This document shows positions 23,239-31,137 of a stretch of 50,869 nucleotides of DNA, in pieces (within the stretch, counting starts at the first letter, position 1; each line of letters begins with the position of its first letter). Origin of the DNA: a virus; IMG/VR virus record IMGVR_UViG_3300035180_000260, positions 1 to 50,869 of that record. One strand, given 5' to 3'. A program made the translations under genes and the position numbers. Under the pieces are notes generated by a model, which searched no databases, was not told the origin of the DNA, and saw only the letters and a list, made by a program, of their open reading frames with translations.

Positions 23239-23709
23239 TTACTTATAATTTCCTCTTTCTAGTAAACGACAAAATAATGCCCAATCCTCCGCAGCAATAT
23301 CAGGTTCGCACGCGATGAACACCAGCGGAGTAGTGTTCTTCTTGTCATTCTGAAACGCGCCATGCTGCTTTTTATTCAGCAGTGCGAACATGGTGCCAGG
23401 AACAAGGTCTCCGACTTTGCGTCCGTTTCCGGTAAACAAGTAATGATCGCCTACGATTACTATCCCGAGCGTAATGTCGCCGGTTACACCGTCGTCAGTG
23501 TGTGGACCCATCCATTCGGTAGCATAAAGCCCGAAGTCATAAGCGTTCGGGTAAAGTGATTCGAGCGGGCGCCTGGTTTCTTCGCTCATGTCAAAGTATT
23601 TGACGCAGTTGTGCAGGTTTCCCACTTCGTAAATGACCTTCTCCAGATAATCCTGGTCAACCACTGGCACACCGACGCGCCCGAAAATTTTTGCGTTTCT
23701 GACTCTCAT
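23239..23709 (-). CDS. Possible 2-oxoglutarate/Fe(II)-type double-stranded beta-helix protein, 156 aa
   Basis: The sequence has H70-x-D72 in MGPHTDDGVTG, a run of hydrophobic strands (DITLGIVIVGDHYLF), and a distal H116 in NKKQHGAF after DLVPGTMFALL. This order matches the HxD...H facial triad of prolyl-4-hydroxylase-like oxygenases, with the distal His following the strand that ends the barrel. A basic residue for 2-oxoglutarate is not secure (K124 is a candidate). AAGGA lies upstream of the ATG. A cupin of other function is an alternative. Confidence 0.5.
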   Translation of the reverse strand: MRVRNAKIFGRVGVPVVDQDYLEKVIYEVGNLHNCVKYFDMSEETRRPLESLYPNAYDFGLYATEWMGPHTDDGVTGDITLGIVIVGDHYLFTGNGRKVGDLVPGTMFALLNKKQHGAFQNDKKNTTPLVFIACEPDIAAEDWALFCRLLERGNYK

Positions 23710-23719
23710 GTCAAAGTCC

Positions 23720-23866
23720 TTAGTTCAACAGATCAACACTCTTACCGTCCAGAGTGAACAGGAAGAGGTGCAGGCCACACACCTTCCCACGGGTAGTTTT
23801 CAGGTCTGTGTAGCCGAATGCCAGCAACCTACCATTCAAGTCGAAATCCTTGCCCATAGTCATCAT
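23720..23866 (-). CDS. Small hypothetical protein, 48 aa
   Basis: The start MMTMGKDFDLNGRLLAFGYT overlaps the upstream stop as ATGATGA, so translation is probably coupled. The product ends FLFTLDGKSVDLLN, giving a compact beta-hairpin-like pattern. It fills the gap between two larger genes with no other plausible frame. No family is recognised. Confidence 0.5.
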   Translation of the reverse strand: MMTMGKDFDLNGRLLAFGYTDLKTTRGKVCGLHLFLFTLDGKSVDLLN

Positions 23867-24177
23867 GTGCTTCTCGGCTTTCCAGCGATTCCGCAGTATC
23901 CCTTGCGCCGCAATTCGGCATCACAGAGTGGTTCCAGCCATCCTGCTGGATCGCCATCGCACGGTATGAATTGCCAATGTTCGCGTCCTTCCGGCCTTTT
24001 CCCGGCGTCGCGCTCATGTTCTGCAGACGCATTGTCAGCGACATAGAACCTCTGCACACCGTTTGACGGATTAGTGGCTGGCGACCACCTCCAGAATGCG
24101 CAGTCGCTGGCGAGGCATAGGTGTTCCATGTTCATGAGTGGGCACAATTTGTCTTTAGCTTCGGATTCTGTAAGCAT
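23863..24177 (-). CDS. Conserved Cys/Trp-rich phage protein, 104 aa
   Basis: The N terminus MLTESEAKDKLCPLMNMEHL is followed by CLASDCAFWRWSP, and the C terminus by WLEPLCDAELRRKGYCGIAG. This arrangement (CP, ASDCxxWRW, GYCGxAGKP) recurs in small proteins of many proteobacterial phages and may bind a metal through the four or more Cys. No biochemical role is known to me. It ends by overlapping the 48-aa gene. Confidence 0.65.
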   Translation of the reverse strand: MLTESEAKDKLCPLMNMEHLCLASDCAFWRWSPATNPSNGVQRFYVADNASAEHERDAGKRPEGREHWQFIPCDGDPAGWLEPLCDAELRRKGYCGIAGKPRST

Positions 24178-24181
24178 TTCA

Positions 24182-24382
24182 CTATTCCCCTATGTGGCAG
24201 AGATTGCAAATTAACTGCGACGCTAGGTCTGCATACTCCTCATCGCTACAGAACAGCGATACATCGTGTACAAACTCCTGCAACCTTGACAATGTTGCCG
24301 CCATCCGTTCAACTTCGCGGCAATCCTCCTCCGTCGTTGTACCCGTGGCAATGCGGTTGAGCAGGTCTGTTCGCTCAAGCAT
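24182..24382 (-). CDS. Small helical hypothetical protein, 66 aa
   Basis: The product is almost wholly helical and acidic (MLERTDLLNRIATGTTTEED, then REVERMAATLSRLQEFVHDV) with three Cys near the C terminus. It overlaps the preceding gene's stop by 8 bp. No domain is recognised. Confidence 0.5.
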   Translation of the reverse strand: MLERTDLLNRIATGTTTEEDCREVERMAATLSRLQEFVHDVSLFCSDEEYADLASQLICNLCHIGE

Positions 24383-24587
24383 TTGAGTCTCTACTATGGT
24401 ATTCGCGAAGCGTTTGTACCGCTTCGTATGCGCTTGTAGGAAGGACAGCGGTGCGCTTTTTCAAGTGCAAGGTGAGCGCACTAATCACTGTCTCTGCGGC
24501 GTCTTTGATACGCTGGTCGGTCGAACTGAGACCAAGTTGTGCCAGGTTCAGCATCGGTGCTACTGATACATACGGTCTTTTCGCCAA
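24375..24587 (-). CDS. Small hypothetical protein with TTG start, 70 aa
   Basis: A TTG start is supported by AAGGAG placed 7 bp upstream. The product has a helical core (RIKDAAETVISALTLHLKKR) and a second helix near the end. Its first 107 bp overlap the C-terminal part of the 79-aa gene in another frame. If both are expressed this is a long out-of-frame overlap. Confidence 0.5.
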   Translation of the reverse strand: MAKRPYVSVAPMLNLAQLGLSSTDQRIKDAAETVISALTLHLKKRTAVLPTSAYEAVQTLREYHSRDSNA

Positions 24588-24720
24588 AAACTGTCTCCTT
24601 CATTTCGTCAAAAAATCCACCTTCCGTATTGGGCCTGGAAGGGTCTGCGCCAAGCCACAACATAAGTTGGACAAGGCGAGTTTCGATACGCTCGATGCGC
24701 TTTATCAGTTGATTGTCCAT
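24481..24720 (-). CDS. Small hypothetical protein, 79 aa
   Basis: The ATG at 24720 overlaps the upstream stop as TAATG and opens MDNQLIKRIERIETRLVQLM, a heptad-like helix suited to oligomerisation. The second half is polar and ends in RRRRDSD. The last third overlaps the TTG-start gene. No family is recognised. Confidence 0.5.
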   Translation of the reverse strand: MDNQLIKRIERIETRLVQLMLWLGADPSRPNTEGGFFDEMKETVFGEKTVCISSTDAEPGTTWSQFDRPAYQRRRRDSD

Positions 24721-25457
24721 TACGTCTGTTCCACATAGAGTTTGGTAAGCATGTCCTTGAGCATGGTCAGTCCGCCTGAGCAACGATGGATCGGCTTACC
24801 TGACGCCTTCATGATCTCCTCGACAGCGTGAGGTATCTTGGACGTGAAGGTGAACAAGTAGTCGGCATGATCGACCATGTTGCGAAGTTTGTGCAGGTTC
24901 TCACTGCTCTCAAAGAACTTGAAGTCGAACGCGTCTCCGAGTTCCTGCTCGATTATTCCCGCTTGCATCGGCAACAGACCAGCGATCAATACCACTTGCT
25001 TGCGTTTGACAGCAGGTGCAGCAGGTATTAGGCGAGACTTCAATTCATCCAAGCTCGGCATGATAGGCGCAGCGTCAGGCACAAGGTCAGCCAGTGCCAC
25101 GCTCAGATGGTTCTTGACACGTATCGCCACCTGCTGTGCGAATGCCCGCGCAAGTTGTTCCGCCAGATGGTCGAGTCCAAGGTTGTCGCTTTTAGCTCTG
25201 CGCTTGGGTTTATCAGGGACCACGTGTTCTTTGTTTTCAAGAACCTGTGGAGCTTTGAAGTACGCATAGACAGGTGTGCCCGTGGGCAAATGTCGCGCCA
25301 CTTTGCGAATGACAAGCGGGTGTGTCTTGTGCATAACCTCGAACGACAGGATGGATGATGCCCGCTCAACCGTCAGCCCCGTTGCCTTGGCGATCTCAGG
25401 TGTCGTTGCACCTGGGTGAGCATAGACATAGTTACGGATTTGTTCGGCCTTGCTCAT
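24720..25457 (-). CDS. Winged-helix plus DUF2325-like protein, 245 aa
   Basis: Residues 1-70 form a winged helix (IRNYVYAHPGATTPEIAKAT followed by GLTVERASSILSFE and a wing). A Lys/Pro-rich linker follows. The C-terminal 85 residues (VVLIAGLLPMQAGIIEQELG, then ADYLFTFTSKIPHAVEEIMK, KPIHRCSGGLTML) match the shape of DUF2325, a Rossmann-like domain of unknown function. The combination suggests a regulator sensing a small molecule. The start overlaps the 55-aa gene as ATGA. Confidence 0.65.
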   Translation of the reverse strand: MSKAEQIRNYVYAHPGATTPEIAKATGLTVERASSILSFEVMHKTHPLVIRKVARHLPTGTPVYAYFKAPQVLENKEHVVPDKPKRRAKSDNLGLDHLAEQLARAFAQQVAIRVKNHLSVALADLVPDAAPIMPSLDELKSRLIPAAPAVKRKQVVLIAGLLPMQAGIIEQELGDAFDFKFFESSENLHKLRNMVDHADYLFTFTSKIPHAVEEIMKASGKPIHRCSGGLTMLKDMLTKLYVEQT

Positions 25458-25621
25458 TTCTGTGTACCTTTCTGCTGGTAAATAATATCAGTACCCTGCG
25501 GCGGTGTCGGGTTGACGGGTGTCCATCCATGCTTGCGCCACGTCTCGCGCACATCAGTATGAGCCGCAGGAGTATAGGGTCTGCCGTTAAGCAGGTGCTC
25601 TTTCGGTACAAGAATTTTCAT
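25454..25621 (-). CDS. Small hypothetical protein, 55 aa
   Basis: The ATG at 25621 has AAGGAG about 8 bp upstream, inside a leader (ACTTACTTAAGGAGACTCAC) shared with four other genes in this block. The product is MKILVPKEHLLNGRPYTPAA, then a Pro-rich segment and IIYQQKGTQK. Its stop overlaps the next start. No family is recognised. Confidence 0.6.
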   Translation of the reverse strand: MKILVPKEHLLNGRPYTPAAHTDVRETWRKHGWTPVNPTPPQGTDIIYQQKGTQK

Positions 25622-25640
25622 GTGAGTCTCCTTAAGTAAG

Positions 25641-26678
25641 TTACTTCATGCCAACGTCGAGGTTGTCTAAATCTTCTGGTTCATCATCGACGTAATTCCC
25701 TACCGGGTCTACTTCAAAACCATACATAAAGTCTTGCAACAACTGCGCGGCCTTTTCGGGAAACTCGTAGCAGAAATCCTCCAACTCATCGAAGCTCATT
25801 TCGTATAGGTCATGAATGGTGATGACTTTCTTCTTCAGACCGTAGTCGAACTCGTAGCTGTACGACCTGCCGAACCTGGCTGAAGCCGGGTGGAAATCAA
25901 CTTCGCCAGGTGCTCGCACTATTGGTAGATTCTCCCAATCAAGCGCGATACACTTGTTGCGCAGTGATAACAAATAACCAAGGTCAAGTCGCTCCTTAGC
26001 TGTGTGCTCATCGTAGTACCCGATCGACACGTTAGTGCATTCACCGATCAGATCGGTGTAGTTCGCAGTGTCAGTGAACACGCCAGTGTCATCGCAATTG
26101 TAGAAGTACGTGTCGCAGGTCAACTCGAAGCCAAGAGCTTCTGCGAATTTGTCTGAGCAGCATCGCTCATAGAATCGCTGGTGGGTGATGATGCTGTGCG
26201 TCCCCTTGCGGTCGAACGCGATTGCCCTGTCGAACGACGATATAAACGTGGCGTAGTGCTCGACCATGCCACTGCTACCGATGCCCCCGCACTCCTCGCC
26301 ACGGTGGAACAGGTAATCGCCAGGTACACCAGCTTCGTACATTTCGAGTAGCAGCCACAGCCCTGCGCCATCGTCTGCGCCCAACACGTCACCGTCGGCG
26401 TGGATAAAGTTCGTCCCCGTGTCATATGTCCACCTATTGGCGTAGCTACCTTTCGCATTGCCATGCACCGTATCAGTGTGGGCACAGAACAACGTCGTAG
26501 GGTGGGACATACCTTCTGGTGACGGGTTGCTCAGGTGATAAGCCAGCACTTCTCCGTTCGGTTTGGTGAAGACGTGAGGGTTATGCGGCATGATAACCTC
26601 GTCGATCATGCGCTTCTCACCTACTGAGCCGTGGCCGCGCTTCAAGCTCAGGATGTCGTACAGTCGTTGGATGTTCAT
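25641..26678 (-). CDS. Zinc metallopeptidase of the M20/M28/M42 fold, 345 aa
   Basis: All ligands of a two-zinc exopeptidase are visible: CAHTDTVHG (H67, D69), LGADDGAG (bridging D102), HRGEECGGIGSSG (catalytic E128 and zinc ligand E129), FDRKGTHS (D156) and TNVSIGYYDEHTAKE (H225). It has no signal peptide, so it acts in the host cytoplasm. The C-terminal 60 residues are acidic. Relatives remove amino acids or cleave small peptides. It is an unusual gene for a phage early operon. AAGGAG with the shared leader precedes the ATG. Confidence 0.85.
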   Translation of the reverse strand: MNIQRLYDILSLKRGHGSVGEKRMIDEVIMPHNPHVFTKPNGEVLAYHLSNPSPEGMSHPTTLFCAHTDTVHGNAKGSYANRWTYDTGTNFIHADGDVLGADDGAGLWLLLEMYEAGVPGDYLFHRGEECGGIGSSGMVEHYATFISSFDRAIAFDRKGTHSIITHQRFYERCCSDKFAEALGFELTCDTYFYNCDDTGVFTDTANYTDLIGECTNVSIGYYDEHTAKERLDLGYLLSLRNKCIALDWENLPIVRAPGEVDFHPASARFGRSYSYEFDYGLKKKVITIHDLYEMSFDELEDFCYEFPEKAAQLLQDFMYGFEVDPVGNYVDDEPEDLDNLDVGMK

Positions 26679-26709
26679 GTGATTCTCCTTTAGTAAGTCA
26701 GTTTGGTTT

Positions 26710-26728
26710 CCCCGGCCCGTAGCCGGGG
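26710..26728 (-). other. GC-rich hairpin between early genes
   Basis: CCCCGGC and GCCGGGG form a 7-bp stem around a 5-base loop, between the 117-aa gene and the peptidase gene. No U tract follows on either strand, so it is more likely an mRNA stability or processing element than a true terminator. Confidence 0.5.
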
Positions 26729-26737
26729 GAGCTTTGG

Positions 26738-27091
26738 TTAGATGCGCGTCAGCACACCCGTCTCGTCCCGGTCGAACGTAATCTTCACAACGCTACCAGT
26801 GTCGTGCCTACGAATGCGCACCACAGCATCGTTATCGTCGTTGCGGTACATCTCGATAATTTCCCCGTCGAACTGGAGCTTTCGCCCGTCCCAATGCACC
26901 ATGTCGCCAACAGCAAAGTCATCATGGTCTTCACAGACCGACTTGGTGGAGTTGTCTGCCGCATTGTAGGCGACGAATGTATCTGCCGGGTCTTCGACGT
27001 AGCTTCCGACCTTGGTCGTAGCCGCAGGGCTGTCGGCAATCACGAACTGAATGAACTCAGCGTAGGTGTCGAAGGTGATGGTAATAGCCAT
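26738..27091 (-). CDS. Hypothetical protein, SH3-like C-terminal part, 117 aa
   Basis: The N-terminal third is MAITITFDTYAEFIQFVIAD. The middle is acidic, and the C-terminal part (FAVGDMVHWDGRKLQFDGEI, then AVVRIRRHDTGSVVKITFDR) resembles a small SH3 or KOW-type beta-barrel. AGGAG is 8 bp upstream, with the shared ACTTAC leader further away than in its neighbours. A nucleic acid or ribosome-binding role is possible but unproven. Confidence 0.6.
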   Translation of the reverse strand: MAITITFDTYAEFIQFVIADSPAATTKVGSYVEDPADTFVAYNAADNSTKSVCEDHDDFAVGDMVHWDGRKLQFDGEIIEMYRNDDNDAVVRIRRHDTGSVVKITFDRDETGVLTRI

Positions 27092-27128
27092 GTGAACTCT
27101 CCTAATGTAGTTAAATGTAAGTCAGTTG

Positions 27129-29732
27129 TCAAGCAGCCAGTTTCTCGATAGAGCCTCCTTCGTCAGTAGTTTGTTCAGCTTTGATACGCGCGGCTTGCTC
27201 CCGCAGCACATCTTCCCATTTGGTCGGGTCGCCCCAATTGTTACCTTGCGGCATAGGCTCGGTGCCGCTCATTGCCAGCAGGTACTCGACCAGCGGCACA
27301 GCCCCACGCTCTACACATCTTGCGCTAGGGAACAGGAACAACTCGTTGCCCAACACTGCGAACTCGTCGATATTCTCAACGAAGTCTTCCTCAGTGAAGA
27401 AGCACTCAACCCCATACGACTGCGTCCTAGCCACCAATGCTTGCGTCATCACCACCTGCTCGCCAGTGAACCAGTTGTCCGTAACCGAGTCCTTGTGGTA
27501 GACCTTCCCGTCGATCCCCACAGTGTCGTCTTCGTATGCCCAATTGTTCCCTTCGTCGTCACACTCGTCGAGTTCAACGCACAAGTTTGCATTCACGTAG
27601 CCACGTGAAGTTGCCGCCAGGTCGTCCTCGTGCATAAGCTCTCCACTTACAGCGCATTCGTAAATGTCGAACCTATACAGGTCATCCGTTCGATACGGGG
27701 TATCGCCAACCATAGTCGCGTCTTCGGTTTCAATGTAATCCCACTCACCTCTACCACGACGCCACACTCGCGCCTCTATGAAGTCGTGGTCAAGGCAATG
27801 CGAACAGACATACCTGTCCCCGTTCTCAACGCCAATCAAGTCCTCGTAGACAACTTCTCCGCAGTGGTCGCACATATTTCCGCCACTATTTTCGTCATCG
27901 TCGTCATTCTGATACACCTTACCGCCAGAGGGTGTCATCACTCCGTTGCAATCGTACCCAAGGTAGGTGCTATACCCACCCTCACCGATGACGTAGTGTC
28001 GATCGCCGTGCTCGGTAACGTACAGGTTGCCACCGCCTGACGCACAGCCCGCGTCGATGTACGGGATCAACACCGCGTCATAGTGGTTCTTCGACTTCAC
28101 TTTCCTGATACGCGCACCGATCAACGCGCCTTTCTCCTGAGTATAACCAGCGGCGGTCATGGCTCGGCGCAACTTCTCCTCGTCTCCGTAGATGCGAGCG
28201 CACTGCTTGGTCTTGGCGTTACAGACAACCCGCGCCTTGATCTCCTCGTCTTTCTCGAAGTACAACACCTCAATGTCGGTGTCCCAAGTCGGGTCGTCGT
28301 CTGCATACCCGTAGACAACTGCGGGATGTTCGTGCCCCACGTACCACGTTTCATCCTCGGCGTACTCGTTCCAAGACTTGTAGTCGTGGTACTCGTTGCT
28401 CATACATGAGCTTGACGGTCCATCCCCGATAACGCGAGCGATCTCACTGGCAGACCGCGCGATCTTCAACTCAATCGGGGTGTGGTTGGCTGCATATCTC
28501 TCGGCGATCTGTTTCCGATACTGCTCCTGCACATGAGGGAAATACTTAGCCAGCCACCGGCCAAGTGTCGTGCGCACCGGCATACGATCAAGCTGCTTGA
28601 CGTTCGGATAGTACGCGATCTTCGTCTCATCCTCGGTGCTCACATGCAGACCGTGAGCATTACCGATCCACCTGGCATTGGCCCCAAGGTCATCCACCTC
28701 AACGACAAATTCCCAATCGTCACGCAAAGCAACTTTGTCACGGTACAACTGCACCGCCTTGAACCTATTGCAAATCTTCTCGAACGTCCACGCGTTGATG
28801 GACAGCGCCTCGTTGTACAACTCAGCCAGCACGTCGATACGGTCAGGGTACTTGATATGTGCATGGACGCACTCGGTCAGGTATGCGTAGTTGTCGCTGT
28901 TGTCTTTGATGTCAGTGAACCTGCGCCAGTACTTGCGAGTATCCATCGCAGCCAGCTTGTTCAACACCTTGCTCTTTGGCGCGACGCTGGTATTAGGAAT
29001 ACGATAGACCAGATTGCCTGCGAACAGCGGGCTGGCGATAACCGAAGGTGTACCTGATGTGGTTATATACTCGATCTCGCCGGTTTCGATGTAGTGCATC
29101 ATCTCCCGCCACGACCAGTGCTCAGGCAGAGGGAGTGTCCGTTCTCCGATCTCGATGACAGCATCGTCATCTGCGTTAACGATGGCTTGTGCTCTCGTGA
29201 AATCCTCACCTGACACCCCGCAAACAATCTTATCGTCGTTACCATAGTGAATGGTTACAACGTGCCCACCCGCATACGCCACAAGGGCGAGCTTCTGCAT
29301 GTAGCTGAGTTGTGGCCCTATCCGGTCGTGACCGAGTGTGTGTAGCTGCTTGCCAAGCCAACGGAATCCGGCGCTGAAAAATTTCTCTCCAGTCTCCGTG
29401 TCGTACCCATAAAGCTCACTGTCCTGCTCGACCATGTTACCTTGGGTTGGCATCTCAGTACGTACGTCCCTGATCTGCCGCTTCTGGTACTTCTCCGCCC
29501 ACCACAGGAGCAAGTCACAGTGACGCGGGCGGGCCAAAGGGGAAGGCTGCTCATCTACAACCCGGAACTCGAACGATTGTGCGTCCCAATGTAAATATGC
29601 CCTGGCGTGTGTCCCATCAGCAGTGCGTACAGCCAAGGGGTACCAGTTCTGATAACCAACGGCTCGCCACTCGATAACTTTGCCTTCGGTCCAAGCTACG
29701 ATCTCGTTGTAGTAGGGATGACGGTCAGTCAT
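27129..29732 (-). CDS. Large early protein with zinc-ribbon C terminus, 867 aa
   Basis: This is the second longest gene of the early operon. The N-terminal 550 residues are a mixed alpha/beta region with IARVIGDGPSSSCMSNEYHD and VVYGYADDDPTWDTDIEVLY and no recognised enzyme motif. Around residues 640-665 is a zinc ribbon (MCDHCGEVVYED and YVCSHC), followed by a Cys-containing repeat-like region (YECAVSGELMHEDDLAATSR). The protein is strongly acidic after residue 620. Large zinc-ribbon proteins of this kind occur in other phage early regions without a known function. A host takeover role is inference from position and size. Confidence 0.7.
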   Translation of the reverse strand: MTDRHPYYNEIVAWTEGKVIEWRAVGYQNWYPLAVRTADGTHARAYLHWDAQSFEFRVVDEQPSPLARPRHCDLLLWWAEKYQKRQIRDVRTEMPTQGNMVEQDSELYGYDTETGEKFFSAGFRWLGKQLHTLGHDRIGPQLSYMQKLALVAYAGGHVVTIHYGNDDKIVCGVSGEDFTRAQAIVNADDDAVIEIGERTLPLPEHWSWREMMHYIETGEIEYITTSGTPSVIASPLFAGNLVYRIPNTSVAPKSKVLNKLAAMDTRKYWRRFTDIKDNSDNYAYLTECVHAHIKYPDRIDVLAELYNEALSINAWTFEKICNRFKAVQLYRDKVALRDDWEFVVEVDDLGANARWIGNAHGLHVSTEDETKIAYYPNVKQLDRMPVRTTLGRWLAKYFPHVQEQYRKQIAERYAANHTPIELKIARSASEIARVIGDGPSSSCMSNEYHDYKSWNEYAEDETWYVGHEHPAVVYGYADDDPTWDTDIEVLYFEKDEEIKARVVCNAKTKQCARIYGDEEKLRRAMTAAGYTQEKGALIGARIRKVKSKNHYDAVLIPYIDAGCASGGGNLYVTEHGDRHYVIGEGGYSTYLGYDCNGVMTPSGGKVYQNDDDDENSGGNMCDHCGEVVYEDLIGVENGDRYVCSHCLDHDFIEARVWRRGRGEWDYIETEDATMVGDTPYRTDDLYRFDIYECAVSGELMHEDDLAATSRGYVNANLCVELDECDDEGNNWAYEDDTVGIDGKVYHKDSVTDNWFTGEQVVMTQALVARTQSYGVECFFTEEDFVENIDEFAVLGNELFLFPSARCVERGAVPLVEYLLAMSGTEPMPQGNNWGDPTKWEDVLREQAARIKAEQTTDEGGSIEKLAA

Positions 29733-29773
29733 TTCAATTCTCCTTCAATAAGTAAGTGGTTGAGTCTTGAGGC

Positions 29774-30130
29774 TCACGCCTCACCGTAGTAAAACTGGCT
29801 GGCGTACTGGAGCAACACTTCTTCAGCGCCTTCTTCGTAATACTCAGTCCAAGGTGTGTTCCAATCCTGATACTCCAGCCACGCCCTGATGGGTTCATAA
29901 TTCACGTCCAACGTTCCCATGATCCTAACAGCCGGTCCGCCAGTGCAAAGCAGGATTTGAAAGTCACACGGCTCCAGTTGGTAACCGGGTTCGGTCCAAC
30001 AACTGCGCACGAGAACTTCGAGGGGGTCTTCGTGGATTTGATCGTAGGCGGCTTCGTCGCCAGACTCCAGGTCTGCGACCAGTTCACGGATGCTCGCAAG
30101 TTGCATCTTAGCTTGTTCTTTCGCGCTCAT
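29774..30130 (-). CDS. Acidic hypothetical protein, 118 aa
   Basis: The product is acidic and helical at the N terminus (AKMQLASIRELVADLESGDE). It contains PCDFQILLCTGGPAVRIMGT followed by an aromatic C terminus rich in Tyr and Trp (YQDWNTPWTEYYEEGAEEVL). Proteins with the LLCTGGPAVRI segment occur in various phages. The role is unknown. The leader ACTTACTAAAGGAGAATCAA is shared with neighbours. Confidence 0.65.
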   Translation of the reverse strand: MSAKEQAKMQLASIRELVADLESGDEAAYDQIHEDPLEVLVRSCWTEPGYQLEPCDFQILLCTGGPAVRIMGTLDVNYEPIRAWLEYQDWNTPWTEYYEEGAEEVLLQYASQFYYGEA

Positions 30131-30202
30131 GTTGATTCTCCTTTAGTAAGTGGTAGGTATGTCGAATAGGTGCGGCAGGGCATGATAGGCGTGTCGAGTG
30201 GG

Positions 30203-30769
30203 TCAGTTCTCCTTGATCCGGCGAAGTTCACAGACCGGGTTGCCTTTCTTGTCTGATGCGTAGAGGATATATTCCTCGTCCCCATCCCATGTCAGACCAC
30301 GTGCGCCAATAGCGCGGTTCAACTGTTTGTCGGTGATGGTGTAGATCGGGTGATTCATAACGTCAAAGAAAGGTAGGTTTAGGCGAGCGACAATTTCGAT
30401 CTCCCCTTGCTGATACACGTCGTTCACAGTCAGGCCACCCTCGCCGTCAGACCACAGGTCGTAGGTGTACAGGATGAACCGGTACTGTTTGGTTTTGGGT
30501 GCGGGTTTATCCTCCTTAACCCGGATAAGCTCACAGACCTGTTTACCCTTCTGGTCGTATGCACGCAAGACATATTCGTTATCACCATCCCAAGTCAGGT
30601 CACGCTCACCAATGGCGAGGTTCAACTGTTTGTCGGTGATCTGGTAGGTGCCAGTGGCGGGATCAAGGTTAGCGGTAACTTCGATTGTCTTTTCGTGGCA
30701 TGTGTCGCTCGCAATGTCGCATGTGTTAAGGACAAACTTCATGCGCTTGGTTTTGGGTGTGCGTGGCAT
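30203..30769 (-). CDS. Protein made of two tandem homologous domains, 188 aa
   Basis: Two copies of one domain follow each other. The first contains YQITDKQLNLAIGERDLTWD and ends VCELIRVKED. The second contains YTITDKQLNRAIGARGLTWD and ends VCELRRIKEN. Each copy starts with a KFVLNTCD or RFILYTYD strand, so the unit is about 90 residues. The start at 30769 has GGGG about 7 bp upstream. The function is unknown; internal duplication suggests a two-site binding protein. Confidence 0.7.
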   Translation of the reverse strand: MPRTPKTKRMKFVLNTCDIASDTCHEKTIEVTANLDPATGTYQITDKQLNLAIGERDLTWDGDNEYVLRAYDQKGKQVCELIRVKEDKPAPKTKQYRFILYTYDLWSDGEGGLTVNDVYQQGEIEIVARLNLPFFDVMNHPIYTITDKQLNRAIGARGLTWDGDEEYILYASDKKGNPVCELRRIKEN

Positions 30770-30771
30770 GG

Positions 30772-31137
30772 TCATTCCCCTTTGTTGTAAAACGCCCAAT
30801 CATCTGCACGCTCAGGCGATACGTCGAAAGGCTCGGCGTCGTCAAACTCATGGAACATCTCGCCCTTGCTGTTGTAGTAATAGCGGGCCTTCTTGTCCCC
30901 AAGGTCACGATGCCCACGCCGTTCGAGGATGGCTTGCTCGCGCGGGATTTTTCCCGGTTTGACTTTGGGTTTGTCGGCTGCTTTCTCCACTGGTGGGTGG
31001 AGTGGTTCCAGCGTTTCGGGGTCGAGCTTGTAGTACCCACACAGCAACCGGCTGATGAGGCCAGAACGGTTTTTCGCCGTGCTGAGTAGGTCGATGAGTT
31101 TAGGGTCAAGGGAAATAGTCAAGAGCTTAGACGCCAT
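30772..31137 (-). CDS. Ribbon-helix-helix regulator with extended C terminus, 121 aa
   Basis: The start at 31137 gives MASKLLTISLDPKLIDLLST then NRSGLISRLLCGYYKLDPET, a strand-helix-helix pattern of Arc/MetJ/CopG proteins. The first 45 residues match the next upstream gene product closely, so the two arose by duplication. The C-terminal part is basic, then acidic (RADDWAFYNKGE). It is the second gene of the early operon and probably binds DNA near the operon promoter. Confidence 0.7.
   Translation of the reverse strand: MASKLLTISLDPKLIDLLSTAKNRSGLISRLLCGYYKLDPETLEPLHPPVEKAADKPKVKPGKIPREQAILERRGHRDLGDKKARYYYNSKGEMFHEFDDAEPFDVSPERADDWAFYNKGE

Noticed and set aside
27630-29057. Several plus-strand frames of 100-190 codons over the 867-aa gene
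   Set aside because: All lie opposite a better frame with correct start signals, and their products are rich in Val, Leu, His and Arg without motifs.
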